Assembly: GCA_013398295.1 (NCBI GenBank)
Contig: VZSF01008843.1
Coordinates: 429,217 to 493,216, forward strand
Source: Chionis minor
Lineage: Eukaryota; Chordata; Aves; Charadriiformes; Chionididae
Direction of reading: 5' to 3'
DNA: 64,000 bases
Shown piece after piece: positions 37,001 to 48,992 of the stretch. How positions within the stretch are numbered: the first letter of the stretch is position 1; every line of letters starts with the position of its first letter. Position numbers and translations under genes: made by a program. The notes below the pieces were generated by a model, which worked only from the letters and a program-made list of their open reading frames with translations, did no database searches and was not told the origin of the DNA.

Positions 37001-40000
37001 ATTACTGAGTTCATTTCCCATTGGGGAAATTGAGTCACACAGCTGATGTGTGACTTGCCAACCTAGCAACCTAGAACTACAGAAAGTAGATCTGAAAGAA
37101 TCTTGAGACATCATCCAGTCTGTCCTCCTGCCCCACCGCAGTGCCAATTCAGTCTAAACCACTCCTACACACAGTTGACAAAACCCTTCTCGTGACAGGC
37201 GGTTTATTCCAATGCTTAGATATCTTTATGTTCAAAGTCTTTTAAATGTCTAACCAGGACAGCCATGATGACACATCCTATTCCTCACAGACATTAAATC
37301 CATAGCTTCTCCTTTGCAAGGGTGTTTTGCACATTTGGAAAGCATCAGCATGCCTCTTCTCAAACCTCTCTTGACCATGCAACTGTGGGCACTTCCATCT
37401 TTCATCACAACTCACCTTTCCCAGACTGCATCCCTGTTGCTGCTGTCTCATCAGCTGATTCACGCTTTTCCTGAAGTAGTTTGCCCCAAAACAGACACAG
37501 TATTGCAGCTGAAGCCTTACTCTCCTTCACTGTATGGCAAAGTCTAGGAACTACACTCCCAGTTATACATCCTAGCAAGGGACTTGGCCTTCCCACCCCA
37601 CCCTCTTTCATCTTTGAAGACTGAGGAACACGATATTGCTAACAATCAGCTGCAGATTCAGAAACAGAATCTGCAAGTCCAAATTCATTATAATATCCAT
37701 TACTAGATTTCCAGTTCTTCAATTTGCCCACTACAAGGGGAAAAATTAACAAGCCATCCTTTTACTTCCAAGCAACACAGCATTCAAGTGACCAGGGAGC
37801 CTCTTCTGCACAGCCCCAAGCCATTATGAAGAGGCTTTCACTCTAACCGTTCCAGTCAACAATACTTGGAAAGAAAAGGTTCCGACAGCGTCCCCTGCTT
37901 CCTGCAAAGCTGTCACATTTTAGCAGTCCAAGTACATTTGATGAAGGGGAATAGGAAAAAAACCCAACAGATCACCAGTCCACATGATATTCAGGTGCAA
38001 TACGACTGGAACACAAATGTTGCTATATCAGTTTGTACATACTGTACTAAAATTTCCTGAAAAGGAACTCAGCCACCACATAAATAATGCTAACTTAAGA
38101 GCTGACGTTCCCTGAAGTAAAGTTTTGTCTCCTGTCCTTCAGATGTGGAAGTCAAGATCCTCCCTTAATATATACCAGCAGCAGTGAATTTTTGTGCATG
38201 TAACAAGGATTCTCTAGATTGTTTAAAAAAAACTTTTAAGGAACTAAACAGTCTCCTCCCTAGCTGCAATCTTGTCACAAGACAGCCAGTACCCAGTCCG
38301 ACTAGTTTTCTAAGGTACACATTTCCTCCTCAGCTTTCCTGAAATTTCGCACAGAAAAACACAACTTCCCTCAGCCCCACATCTCTCTTTCCCCACGGAA
38401 TCAGCCTCTGCCACAGCAGGTTAAACTGTTCATCTAGTGGGGATCAATCCTCCAGGACTGAAACAAAGAATGGCCCTCTTGAGAGAAGAGAACAATGCAT
38501 TAAAGGATTACAGATAATCAAGCTCCAATATTAAAAAAAACCAAACAACAAAAACCCAAAAAACCCAACACATGACACTGGTATTCTTGATGCTCCTGTC
38601 TGAATGGACTTCTCTTTGAACTCATTCATGCTGCCAGTTCACAAGCTTCTGTACTGTGTTCCCTTCCATTCAATAGCCCTCCATCATGTTCCTATGGTAA
38701 CATGTAAAACAAATTTCTCCTCTAGCATTTGATCATGTAAGATAGAAAACATCCTATTATTTTAAGTTCATCTTCCAACGCGGATTTAGATTCAATAATT
38801 TCCACCCCCTGTTCTTACAGTCTAGGAAACTAGGGCTGCAATGACACCTTTACACTGGACTGCTAAGATCTGGCTACAAGGACAAGGCTTGTTTAAGATC
38901 AGGAATGGTAACAGCAATAATAAAGAAATTAATCAAGACAGTAACATGAAGACTGAAAAGCAGCGCAGCAAGGAAAATAATGACCATCTGCAAAATATTT
39001 ACCTGAAATAATCTAAAAGCTATCTGCTTCCACTCTTGCTTCTAAGGCACCCTTGCACAAAACAGCTTTCAATAAATCACTTCTACTTGGGAAACAACTA
39101 GATTAAATACAATCAATTATTATTCTTCTGCTCCTCTAAGTTTTTGGCCCTTAGTCTTTAATTCACAGTTGCAGTTATTCTCCCTGAACTACATCACGTC
39201 CTTTTAAGGGAAAATCATTTGGACACTCTGCCAAATTGCTGGTATGCTTCCAAATTTGATAAATCTCCATTTAAAAAATGCAAACAATTTTGAAGAGTGA
39301 TAAATATGAATTTATTTATTCCATAGGAAAGAAATAGCAGCAACTTCTGTAACTCTTGTCGTTTTCACCACACCTTCTAGATCATGTTTTCAATACATCT
39401 AGGAGTAAGTCTTTGAAGACTGTAAATATTCCACAGAATTGACTCCCATTGATTTTCATGAGACCACAGAGAAGATCTCTGGATCCCATGTAGGCTTCAG
39501 CTGCTCGAAGTGCTGCTTACTATGGCAAAATTTATCTGAACTAGGTTTATATTATCCACAAACAGGATCTTTCCTGGTTGTTTTATAAGATCGCACTATC
39601 CTCAGAACAGTTAGTGCCCAAAGTAAACAACGCATTCATATTTGGTTTGTTTAGTTTCAGGCATTTGTTTTAGCACAATGCATATTAAATTGCTTTGGGA
39701 GCACAGAAATTCATCCATTAAGTTCCTGCATGTTAATAAACTTAATTCAGCTGTCAGTTGATGCTTTAAGTGACAGAGTTGAACATTCACCCTTGTCCTT
39801 ATTTAAGAGGTTGACTGAGCTCTTACACCAACTCAGCTTCCACATTAGCACAGCTTATATTCCCAACAGATCCACTGTCCCGACAGTTGTTTGGACAGGA
39901 AGTCCAGCAATAAAATGGCTCTGAATAGATCTAATTTTTATAGCTTGTTTCCCACCTTTTCCTCTAGCTGGCAAGAGCGAATAGCACAATGGGTCATCTT

Positions 40001-40978
40001 GAGAAGGGTTTTAACTTTCCCTCTCAGTCAGAAGCACAATGTCATCTGACATACTTCAAAAACCATCATGAAGCTAACACAAAAGGCATTAAAAACAACA
40101 TTAAAAACAACAATAACAGCTAAGAATTCCACCAAGCAAGAGGGCACTCCTGCTGGACACTGCACATACTTGCTGTGAAAGTATGCACTCTGCCCCTAGG
40201 AATTCATCTTTTCAACAAATGAAACAGAAAGGAAAAGACAGACAAGGGGGAGAACTGTTACAGTAGGAGGCACAGTCCATAGCATGCAAACATTCCCACA
40301 GACAGTTTGTAATAACACACAGAATCGTTTCCAAGTGTGGTGTTGCCAATTTATTGCATTTACAAGCAGAGTGAATGTCTAATAACACATTAGCCTTCTT
40401 AGTCTAAAAGGAGGATGACCCAAGCGAGTTCTTTGTTTTTCTGCTAAACATAGGCTAACCACTGGAACAGGACTTACTACAAGAACAACTACAGTTCTTG
40501 CCTCCCAAAATAATGCATTCAGCCGAGTCATCAGCCCAAGCCAGAGGGATGTCTGGTCAAGCTGGCAGCCTGAGGATTTACCAGTGGAAGAGTCAGGCAC
40601 CATATTATAGCTACAAGTTTTTCCCTGTCTCACTCCACTCGTTGGTCTCTTTCTGGATTCATCTCCCAGAGCACCACTACCTGAGGTCTCAAGGGAACTT
40701 CTGTTGCTGCTTTTCTGCTTTAAGGCCTTAGTCATGCAAATACATACAGACATTCCACTGACTTCAGTGGACCTAAGACTAAACCCATTCAAGCAAAGGA
40801 TCCAGGCCCCAGGTCCAGGATCTTCAAAATAAGTGAACAAAACACATATACTCGTTGAGACCACAGTATCGTATGGTTTCCTGCTTACTTGGCCACGTTC
40901 ACTTTTCCAGGTTCCCAGTCCTATGAAAGGCATCTTCTGCCCAGTGTGGAGTGCAACAAAGTCGCATGCTGCAGACAT
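20697..40978 (-). CDS. AKR1A1: AKR1A1, aldo-keto reductase 1A1 (alcohol dehydrogenase NADP+)
   Basis: A cytosolic NADPH-dependent reductase of aldehydes and sugar aldehydes such as glucuronate. Eight coding exons on the minus strand: 40978-40889, 34607-34488, 32769-32618, 29906-29711, 29126-28927, 27891-27819, 24478-24392, 20762-20697 (TAA). They sum to 984 bp, a complete 327-residue protein with all phases consistent; the human enzyme is 325 residues, as I recall. The catalytic tetrad is visible: Asp in GYRHIDCA, Tyr in AAAYSNE, Lys in LFVTSKLWN, His in [10 protein letters not shown]. Other family signatures are [37 protein letters not shown], the cofactor-binding [10 protein letters not shown], and the C-terminus [12 protein letters not shown]. 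The ATG lies in the first coding exon. A non-coding exon near 44.65-44.74 kb supplies the 5' leader. The introns span about 20 kb and contain LINE sequence. Confidence 0.97.
24781..26630 (-). mobile_element. Degenerate CR1-type LINE in AKR1A1 intron 6
   Basis: A non-LTR retrotransposon of the CR1 clade, same strand as AKR1A1. The 3' end is at the left: ATC microsatellite at 24781-24794, then GGTTTAGGTTGGAAGGGACC, the usual CR1 3' end. Broken reading segments are at 26580-26137 (endonuclease start, with [16 protein letters not shown], running straight into reverse-transcriptase sequence [19 protein letters not shown]), 26024-25812 ([10 protein letters not shown], an RT block) and 25718-25188 (GPVLFNI, then [11 protein letters not shown], and the C-terminal [20 protein letters not shown]). 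The active-site block normally written FADDTKL reads FAYGTKL, and much of the endonuclease is deleted, so it cannot be active. Confidence 0.92.
28697..28760. repeat. Short ancient CR1/L3-like LINE fragment
   Basis: The phrase 'gatctagtccatccacctg' followed by 'ccctaaggcaggaccaac' matches the general pattern of old CR1/L3 3' ends in amniote genomes. It lies in AKR1A1 intron 5. The call rests on pattern memory only. Confidence 0.5.
30504..30582. repeat. Low-complexity A-rich/AC tract
   Basis: A run of AAAAT units followed by a C-interrupted A tract (ccccaaaccaaac... aacaacaaaaaaacccc). It is in AKR1A1 intron 3 (between the exons at 32618 and 29906). Confidence 0.7.
33980..34005. repeat. Poly-A homopolymer of about 26 bp
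   Basis: An uninterrupted A run in AKR1A1 intron 2. No retrotransposed body is recognisable next to it. Confidence 0.9.
37075..37600 (-). mobile_element. Old CR1/L3-like LINE 3' fragment in AKR1A1 intron 1
   Basis: The + strand reads 'gaatcttgagacatcatcc', then 'agtctgtcctcctgcc', and further on 'ccccaaaacagacacagtat' followed by 'tgcagctgaagcc'. These correspond in order to the 3' end blocks of CR1/L3 LINEs read backwards (the 'accttaaagatcatc... agttccaac' block and the 'gagctggacgcagtactccagg' block of the younger copy at 24.8-25.3 kb). It is much more diverged than that copy and has no open frame. Confidence 0.55.
38531..38571. repeat. A-rich tract interrupted by C
   Basis: Runs of three to eight As separated by C, CC or CCC. 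It lies in AKR1A1 intron 1. Confidence 0.65.
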
Positions 40979-41284
40979 TTTTGCCTAAAAAAGAACAGGA
41001 ACAAACTGAGTTTTGTAGCAGTTCAGTAAGTTTGCAACAAGTTACCTTTTCTATGCAAAAATAAATAAATAAAATCATAGAGGTCCTCATGATGCTGGAA
41101 TAAAGCTGAAGTAGGTTCTTTACAGATTTTACTGGTATAAATGAGATAAATAGCTACCCTGGAGAGAACAGAAAAGGAGCTCTCCTTTACAATGTGCAGG
41201 TTTAAGATTCCTCAGGGTTAAGAAGTACAAAAAGGAGCATCCTGCAGTAACATCCAATTAATACAGAAGCTCAGGTGAAAACCC

Positions 41285-41354
41285 GGTTTGGGTTTTTTGG
41301 TTTGGGGTTTTTTTGGTTTTGTTTGGTTGCTTAGTTTTTGGGTTTTGTTTTTAA
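41285..41354. repeat. T/G-rich low-complexity tract
   Basis: About 70 bp made almost only of T runs and G runs (ggtttgggttttttggtttg...). It is in the AKR1A1 intron between the non-coding exon and the first coding exon. Several short G runs could form a weak quadruplex. Confidence 0.7.
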
Positions 41355-44300
41355 ATCAGCAGTAGGCATTGATGAGGCAGAAGGGAGCAAGAGACTTTTG
41401 TCTGAACTTAGTGTACAGTAATTCCATAGAACTTTCGCATTAAGTCTTCCTCTTTTACCAACTCACTAACAGCTGGCTCAGGAACCAAGCTCTAATTACT
41501 TCTGCTGTTGGGGATAAACACATTTTGCCAAAAACATCTACTGCAGATTAAGGTTTGAAGACCTGATACAGGTAGGGGTTTGATTAGGAGTCAATGGTAA
41601 AGGCATAGCCCAGAAAAACAAAACAAAAAATAATGCTCCAAAGAACATCACTGCTAGAGGATCGGCATGGTGAAAGAAAACCAGAAATATTCTGACTTCC
41701 TCTGCAGCAAGCATAACTGTTTATGAATTGTTATAGACCTGTACCAGGCAAATACTACCAAATGAGAAAGCTACCTTTTGCTTTGTTTTGTTTTTAAACA
41801 CTAAAAAAGCCCTCTCTGATATCAAGTGGGGGCTAGCAGAGAGAACAAAATGGAGACACTTTCAAAGGTGGATACTGGAAAATAACACCTCAACACAAGG
41901 ATCATCTAAAACTGGTACATATACTTTTTTTTTTAAGCATTCTGACATAGAACTATAAATAGCTCTGTGCAAAGTGAGCTAAACTACAGTAGATCCTTAC
42001 ATATTTGTGTGCTTTGAATCCCAAAACAGCTTTCTGTCTCCCTGCTCCATCAAAAAGTGACATCATCATTTAAAGAGCTGAAAGATTGCTTGTTCCCATA
42101 CTGCCAAAAATTGCATGTGGACTCTGATAGAAATTCGAGACTAAGAGCTCAACTCTTGCAAAAGATGCATTTCAAGCACAAACAGAATGCAATAACTAGC
42201 ATTGCTATTATAGAAAGTGTCACACACCTGATTTAGCATTAATTTATAGAGGAGTAGCATTGTTCTGTTACTAAAGGGAGAATGAAAAAAGACTGTACAA
42301 AATCAGTTGTCACATTGAGCTTGGGCTTCTCTCTCATGCTTAGCACTGTGATATCCAAGCATTGTCCCTGTGCAATTCAATAGAACCAAGGTCCAGCAGG
42401 ATCTTCCATTACCTGTTGCTGGCTCACAGCTGCTGCAAACAGCAATCTGCCCAGAGCGGCAAAACTCTTTATCAAAAAGGAAGGCTTTACAGTGTGTCCC
42501 AACATCCTCACAATCTACATTTCTGGTCAAACTGTTAAAAAGAAACCACATTCAGGATGAGCTCCAAAGCTGGCTAGCTGATTTCAGCAGAAGCTGAGGA
42601 AGTTACTTCCCAAGTTCAGCTCTGTCCCAACTCATTAATGTTATTTATTTAAAAAAACAAAAACACAAACAAAATCAAGACGGGAAGCATGCAATGTTGG
42701 TTGAGTGGCTGACTACGTAGGAGGAATGTATGTTTTCAAAGCAGAGCGTTCACACAGCATACCATCCCAAAATAGTTCTGCCTTCTCGCCATTGTTATAA
42801 TTTTCCTCAGATAATTAAGTCCCAGCTGATGGATATGCTTACACAGGGATTTTATATTTTCAATTTCTTGCTTAGCTTCTCAAGCCATATTTTTGTAGAT
42901 TTACAGCAGGCACCAACCAGCAGGCTTGTTTTACACAGAGACATAACAGATTAGTTGGAGTGAACCTGACCTGAAGGCCATCACACACCAAGGACTTTGT
43001 GATCCATGTAACAGTTAACTTGAGTAGGTCCGGGCTTGTCTCACGCTTCACATACAACGTGGCCTTCAGGCCTGTGCTGTGGGATGCACATCCCACAGCC
43101 GCAGGATAAGCTCAACGGCTGTTTCTAACAGGGGAGTCTGCAGGCAGCTCCCACTTAGCACCTGCAGTCACACCACCTGCGTGTCTTTGCCTTTATCCAA
43201 AAAAGAAGGAAGTTCTCACGCGAGCACCCTTTCTGTTTGACAGCACAAATGATGGATAGAGTTGTTTTCTTGTGAGAGAATCAATCCCCATTAGCTCAGG
43301 TGACTGCAACAGGGTAACCCTTTCTACGGGCAGGGACTGCACAACATGCCCCACAGGAACAGGAGGTCTGTTCCATGCTGCACGACTCAGGGTTCCCAGC
43401 ACCTGAAGGGATGCAAGATTATCAATGCTATCCTCTCTCTTTATAGGGTAAGCTCTAACAAATACCACTTGAAACGATACTTTAGAGTCTTATCGGGACT
43501 GTAACGCACCAGCACCTCCTGGTGCAAAACAGCAGTTAAACTAACGGGTCTGAATTTGCACTGAGAAGTATGAAGTCCAGATGTTAGTGCTGATGGCAAT
43601 CATCAGTGAAACAAACTGTGGGTGTACATCTATTTTTGGGGGTAGAGAGTGAGAGAAGGGAGAATGACAGTGACAACAGTATTCTCTTCTATTCTGAATT
43701 TGTATAGCAATTTTGTAGTCAGCTACATGCAAGTAGGTGCTTTTTACCTGAATTCAGTAGCCTAAATAAAGGTATCTTCTCACACCACACAATATAACTA
43801 AAGATTTCAAGCTTTTTGATTCACATTGGCCTATAACATGACCATATGCTTTACACAAACACATTACACAATCATCTTAAATGCAAGACTTCAGCCCAGA
43901 AGACAAGGTGCACGTTTAATCAATAACTAGCAACAGCACATTTTCTGAGAACTATCCTTTGTGTAACACTGTTGTATATTAACATGGCAGAGAGTGCAGA
44001 ACTACAGCCTCTGGAAGAATGGAAACATGCCAGAATTAGAAACACTAGAAGAAAATACACTAATTAATACTTTCCATTCAGATTCTTCCCCTAGCAAGAT
44101 GTGAGGAAACTACCGTGTCTGCTAGCCATCATTATTTTGTCCATTAAAAAGCTAGAAGTCTCTTTTTAGAAGACAAAAATAAACACAGATGCAAACTAAT
44201 CCTGGACAAGTAAGATGTGGCTTTGCCTTAACGATACCCACCTACTGCCACATTCACATAAAAGAGTTAAAGCTCAGAGTAACTCAAAGGTAGCGTAAGC

Positions 44301-44479
44301 AGCCTGGGTAGGAGGATGCTTTAATTTGAGAGAAGTGTAAACCACAGCTGTGCATTAGCTTACAACTCGTTTTTAATGCAAAGCAAGGAGTTTCCCAGCA
44401 GTAAAACATACATAAACATGCATTAAATTAACATGCATAGACATGCAAACGAGCATGTAATGAAAAAGCGGAAGCCCCT

Positions 44480-44970
44480 GCTACCGAATCGCTTCGTGCC
44501 CCGCAAATGGAGGCAAACCCTACGCGTTTCGGCTGCCGCGCGGCAGCGCGCCCACCTGCCCCTTATCGGGGCGGCCCAGGGCGGGTCCGCCCGGCGGCGG
44601 GGTAGGGGGGCGATAAGGCCGCCCCGACAGCTCCACGGCCGCCCTCACTCACCGGCACGCCGCCGCACGCCGCCCGACCGCCTACACCGCTGGCCCAGCG
44701 CTTCCGCTTCCGGCCGGGAGCCGCTACCGGACGGCCTGGCCCGGTCTAGGCGGGAACGGCGTCCGGTGTCGCGATTGTCGGGGCGCTCAACCAGCCTTTG
44801 TGGGTTTCCCCTCCCGGAGCGCGAGGTGCTGGGCGGCCCACTGCACCCACCCACCCACTCAGTACCGGGGGATTCAGCGGGTTGGCCCCGTCTCTCTTTC
44901 CCGATGGGTCGGTTCCCATCGGGAAACTCACAGCGCCCGGGCTGCGCCGTTCACAGCCGAGTGCTCAAGC
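44480..44970 (-). promoter_or_regulatory. AKR1A1: CpG-island promoter and non-coding exon 1 of AKR1A1
   Basis: A GC- and CpG-dense island 3.5 kb upstream (on -) of the AKR1A1 first coding exon. On the minus strand a strong donor reads GTGCCG|GTGAGTGAGG, with the exon ending at 44653; its upstream edge is probably near 44740. A second possible donor, CAG|GTGGGC, ends at 44556. The minus strand upstream of the first donor contains CCGGAAGC, an ETS-type core typical of TATA-less housekeeping promoters. No TATA box is visible. Confidence 0.7.
44897..44926. repeat. Perfect inverted repeat, 12-bp arms
   Basis: TTTCCCGATGGG at 44897-44908 and CCCATCGGGAAA at 44915-44926 are exact reverse complements with a 6-bp spacer. 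It lies at the outer edge of the AKR1A1 CpG island. Confidence 0.95.
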
Positions 44971-47900
44971 GATAAACCCGATAGACGGCAAAGAGCAAAG
45001 CTGGCAGGTACAGGCCGGGTGACGTGCGCGCTCCCATCAGAGTCTCCTTCTCTGCTGTTTGCCTTGGCCTCTGGAGGCTGTTTTTCCTGGTAGGAGGACA
45101 GGTTTTCCCCAGTTCTATTTACAGCCCTAAATTGGAGAAATCTGGGGAAAGCGCAAAGCCACTCACGCTCGTTTTGCTTCAGCTCTTGTGCTGAAAGGTA
45201 CATAAAAGTGGCGCTTCCCGAGCAGACTGAGGCACCTTTTGTTGTGAGTGCCCAAGAATGTGTTTCCTTATTTGCTCAAGAAGATTGAAAGTAAGATTTT
45301 AATGAGAGCGATTTTAGCTGAGTGCTTGCTTCTGGGTAGGTATGGTCTTACTGCTGTAGTCAAAGACACAACCTTCAACAGGAGCAAGACTTTGGCCTGT
45401 AACTGAGAGAAAACTGTACACCTTGTCTTAAACACAACTAATGAGAATTTTAATGAGTTTTGACTTTTACTCCAGGCTTCCATTTTTATAACTAATTTAT
45501 AGATGTTCAGAATTTTAAAATGGTAAGATTGGACCACAAACAAGGCAATATATGTATCTCCAATGGGGCTTTGAAGAGGCTGTTATTTATTTCAAGAAAG
45601 ATAATTCTGCTCCAGATTCTTTCTCTGCAGTTCTGACTTGAACTCCTCAGGGGGCTTAAAAGCACAAAGGTTAATTAATCTCTTGGGCATGCACATGACC
45701 AGATTTTTCTGTTGTGCAGCCTGTTTTGAAAAAAAATACAGGAAAGTGGAGAGTGCAAGGACAAGACAACACAATTAAAAGTAAGAGGAAATAGAAACTT
45801 GAGAAGAGGAAAGAATAAAGGGGAAGGAATCACTGCTGGGGTTGATTTAGTTTTTACAGAGAGCCTGTCAACCACAAATCCGGCTGAAAATCCACCGTCT
45901 GAATGCAATAGAAGATGCTTGAGTTATATTAATACCACATAGGAAAACTTTAACAAACCTCAGCCTCTGATAACGTAATAAGGAGTAAAAGAGAAAAGGT
46001 GAGGAAGACTAAAGCATTTTGTCATCAAAACGCAGGGATTATTCAAACATACAGCAACAAAGTTTGTTAATTAAAAAAATATATAGGTAGAGAAGGAAGA
46101 GGTAGTGCAAGACTATTGTAGAAATACCGTCTTCACTTGAGCAAAACAAGGAAAGCAAATATGTGCATTGTATATTCAATGATATGTAATTGTCTTCATT
46201 AAAACTATTGTGCACCAGCTGCTTGTGCATAAATGCCCCATGGCTTGGGAATGTGTCAGTTGTTGACTTTTCAGTTGATTTTCTGTGTATATTATATTAG
46301 AATGTCCCCACATGACCAGGATTTTGCTCTTACTGTGCCCCTGCTGGTACCACGCGTACACAGTAGGTTCAGTATATTCAGGATTCAGTGGGCTTTCCAC
46401 ACGTGCCGTGATCCACTCTACAGACGTGTGCAATGATGTCCTAATGCGCTGGCTTTAGCGGGCACATGTTGATCATCTCTGTCACAGAACTGGTGTGTAT
46501 ATGCCCAAGGGCCATGCCCAGCGTTGCCCAAGCCCAGTTCACACTGCTGTTCCAACTAAGTTCATCTTACTCTAGAAGCGCTGTATCCATTTACATAAAA
46601 TCCTCAAATTATCTTCTGACAAGACCTGTGAAAACCCACACAGGTGCTAATGTTCTGAAACAGGACCCATTTCTTTTCTGCCTTTGTTTTTACACGCAGC
46701 GGGGGTTTGGTTTTCACATCGGGGACCCGTTGCCAACCAACAGCGATGTGGGAGATGCTGTGATCAAAATGACACATGTAAAATCTGGTGTAGTTATCAA
46801 TTTGGAAATCTCTGGGTAATTCCAGTGCTCCAGCACTGCAGGGCCAGCCAGCTCCTCTTTGTTAATGCCTAAACCACTGGCTGTGGCCATTTGGTGTATG
46901 GATGGGTGCAGAGAGGCCCGCACTGGGGCTTCTGATGCTCCATGCTAATCAGGTACAAGCTGATCCTGTCTGGCAGCTATTTTAGCAGAACACTACACCA
47001 TGGCTAATCCGCTGTGTGAAGAACAGAGTGCGGAGAAGCAAGGTGTGGAGAGAAGCCTGTCCTTCCAGCACCCGCTTGGGTAGACGTGCCCTTTCTTTCT
47101 TGGAGAACTTAATTTTTCTTTTTTTTTATCTAAGTAGCATCTTACAGCTAGAGATTGAAAAAGGCTACAGAAACCCATCTGCTCACTGACAAAGGAGCGG
47201 TCCTGATAATTTATCACTCCAAAACCTCCAGAAGCTGATGTTTGGAAAGACTAGCTCAGAAACTAATCAAAAATAATGAGGCCATGGACATATGAATGGA
47301 AATGCAATGCTTAAGGCACAAAGCCGGAACAAACTGCATTGTAGTAGCTATGCAAAATGGGTATATTATGCATCTGAAAGTGTGAGAAATGAGCATAACA
47401 AACACTAAGGGAGTTTGAAACCATGAGAAAGTCATTAGGGCTTTGTCCATTGGTAAGCCTGCTAGAGTTGCAGTAAGACTACGTTGTTCTAGAGGTTTTA
47501 ATTAGGACTACCTGACCTTTCCGGGGTTAACAGCCTGATCTGATATACATGTCTCCATTCATAGACCTCAATTAATGTAACAACATTGATATTAAGAAAG
47601 TAACAAACTTTTTCTGTAACAACAAGCTGTAACAACAGAAACAGTGGTAGATAAATTATATGCATTAAGATGAGTGCAGGTTTTTTCCTGAGTACACGTA
47701 TGCATGTTATTTTGCTTTTATTATTATTAAGGAGTAATTTAATCTGGTACTGAAACCAGTCGGCTCTCGGGTGCATTACCACACGGGTTTGGTCACCCAG
47801 CAACACTACACAGTGATGTAGGTTACAAACATTTAAAGTTTGTTAATTCTTTGTGGTTTTCTCCTTGCTACAATTTATAATCAAGCTTTAACAGGTATAA

Positions 47901-48640
47901 GAAACACAACTGTAAACTGCAAAACAGATGCGTAAAAATCCGTTGATAAACACATTTATCGTGTTAACTAAAGCAAGCAGTTTTGTCATTGATATGTCCT
48001 TCATGGCCTTTAGTATTCATTATTTAATAAAACTTTTCTATTTAATGAATTTTAATATAAATGGGTTTGGTCCTCAGAAAGTACCACAACTGCTTGAATT
48101 CAGTCTTGGATCCAGACACAATGCTTAGAAGGATTTACTCAGGCTCAATATCCCTCAGAGTAGCTTTGCTTTGGGAACAAGTCAAAACTCCTTGAAGTGA
48201 ATATTGTACCTTCAAAGAGTTTCTGTCCTATCCCTGGAGCTCAGAGGTTCGACTTAATTTAGTGTTCAGATTTTTTGCTGACTTGCATGATTTGGATCAG
48301 TCTTCCCACTGATGGAGAAGAATCATTGAAAGCTTTGGGAATTAGTACCAGGTTGAGGAGCTGGTTGATAATACAGAGCGGGTGGACCCCACACCTGCAT
48401 AACACTGAATGCATATTGCTTTAATAGGTCTGATTTTATTACGAAGTGAACGGCTAACTCCCATTCACCTAAATGACATGCCAGTCATCTCATCTTTTCC
48501 CTCAAAATCCTGGGTATCCTCTGCCTCTTTGATGACTTCTAATAATTATAGCGTTCTTACATTAAGGCATTAAAAAAGTAATTTATACTTGCAATAAGCC
48601 ATCTGAATCATCTTCCCATTAGTTGTTTGCAACCATTACA
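44970..48640. other. Intergenic interval between divergent AKR1A1 and PRDX1
   Basis: AT-balanced sequence with no recognisable gene. The only exon-like segment is 46700-46815 on +, described under findings. Confidence 0.5.
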
Positions 48641-48940
48641 CTGGATCTTTCCCCAAAGACTCTCCGGGGAATTATCTCCATTTATGCAAATTCTTTTGCT
48701 TCTTTCAACACTCCGGGGCAGTGTCCCCGCTCAGATAAGGTGGCGAAACCCCGCTATCGACCGGCCCGCCGGGGATGGCTGCAAATCCGCCAAGTCATGC
48801 TGCCCTTGCAAGGGGCGGGCAGGGCGGGCAGAGACGGCGGCGGTGGCCCCCCCCACCCTTCCGCGGCGGCGGCGGCGGCGGCGCCCGTCTCCTCGCGAGA
48901 CCGGGGCGGGTATAAAGCGCCCGGTGCGGGGGGGGCTGCC
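48640..48940 (+). promoter_or_regulatory. PRDX1: PRDX1 promoter: octamer, GC-rich block, TATA box
   Basis: A CpG-dense block begins near 48715. A TATA box (TATAAA, 48911-48916) follows GGGGCGGG (a GC box). A GCG-triplet repeat lies at about 48871-48886. An octamer ATGCAAAT is at 48684-48691. Transcription would start near 48940. Confidence 0.75.
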
Positions 48941-48992
48941 GCAGTGTGGGCCTTCGTGCTGCTGCGAAAAGTGCGAGGGGTTGGCTCTTTGT
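48940..48992 (+). other. PRDX1: PRDX1 non-coding exon 1
   Basis: The exon begins about 25-30 bp after the TATA box and ends at a strong donor (TTTGT|GTGAGT, donor at 48993-48998). It contains no ATG. CpG-rich intron sequence continues to about 49510, with a single N at 49308. The 5' edge is estimated from the TATA position. Confidence 0.65.

Noticed and set aside
41285..41354. Telomere-like or quadruplex repeat
   Set aside because: The units are irregular T and G runs, not TTAGGG.
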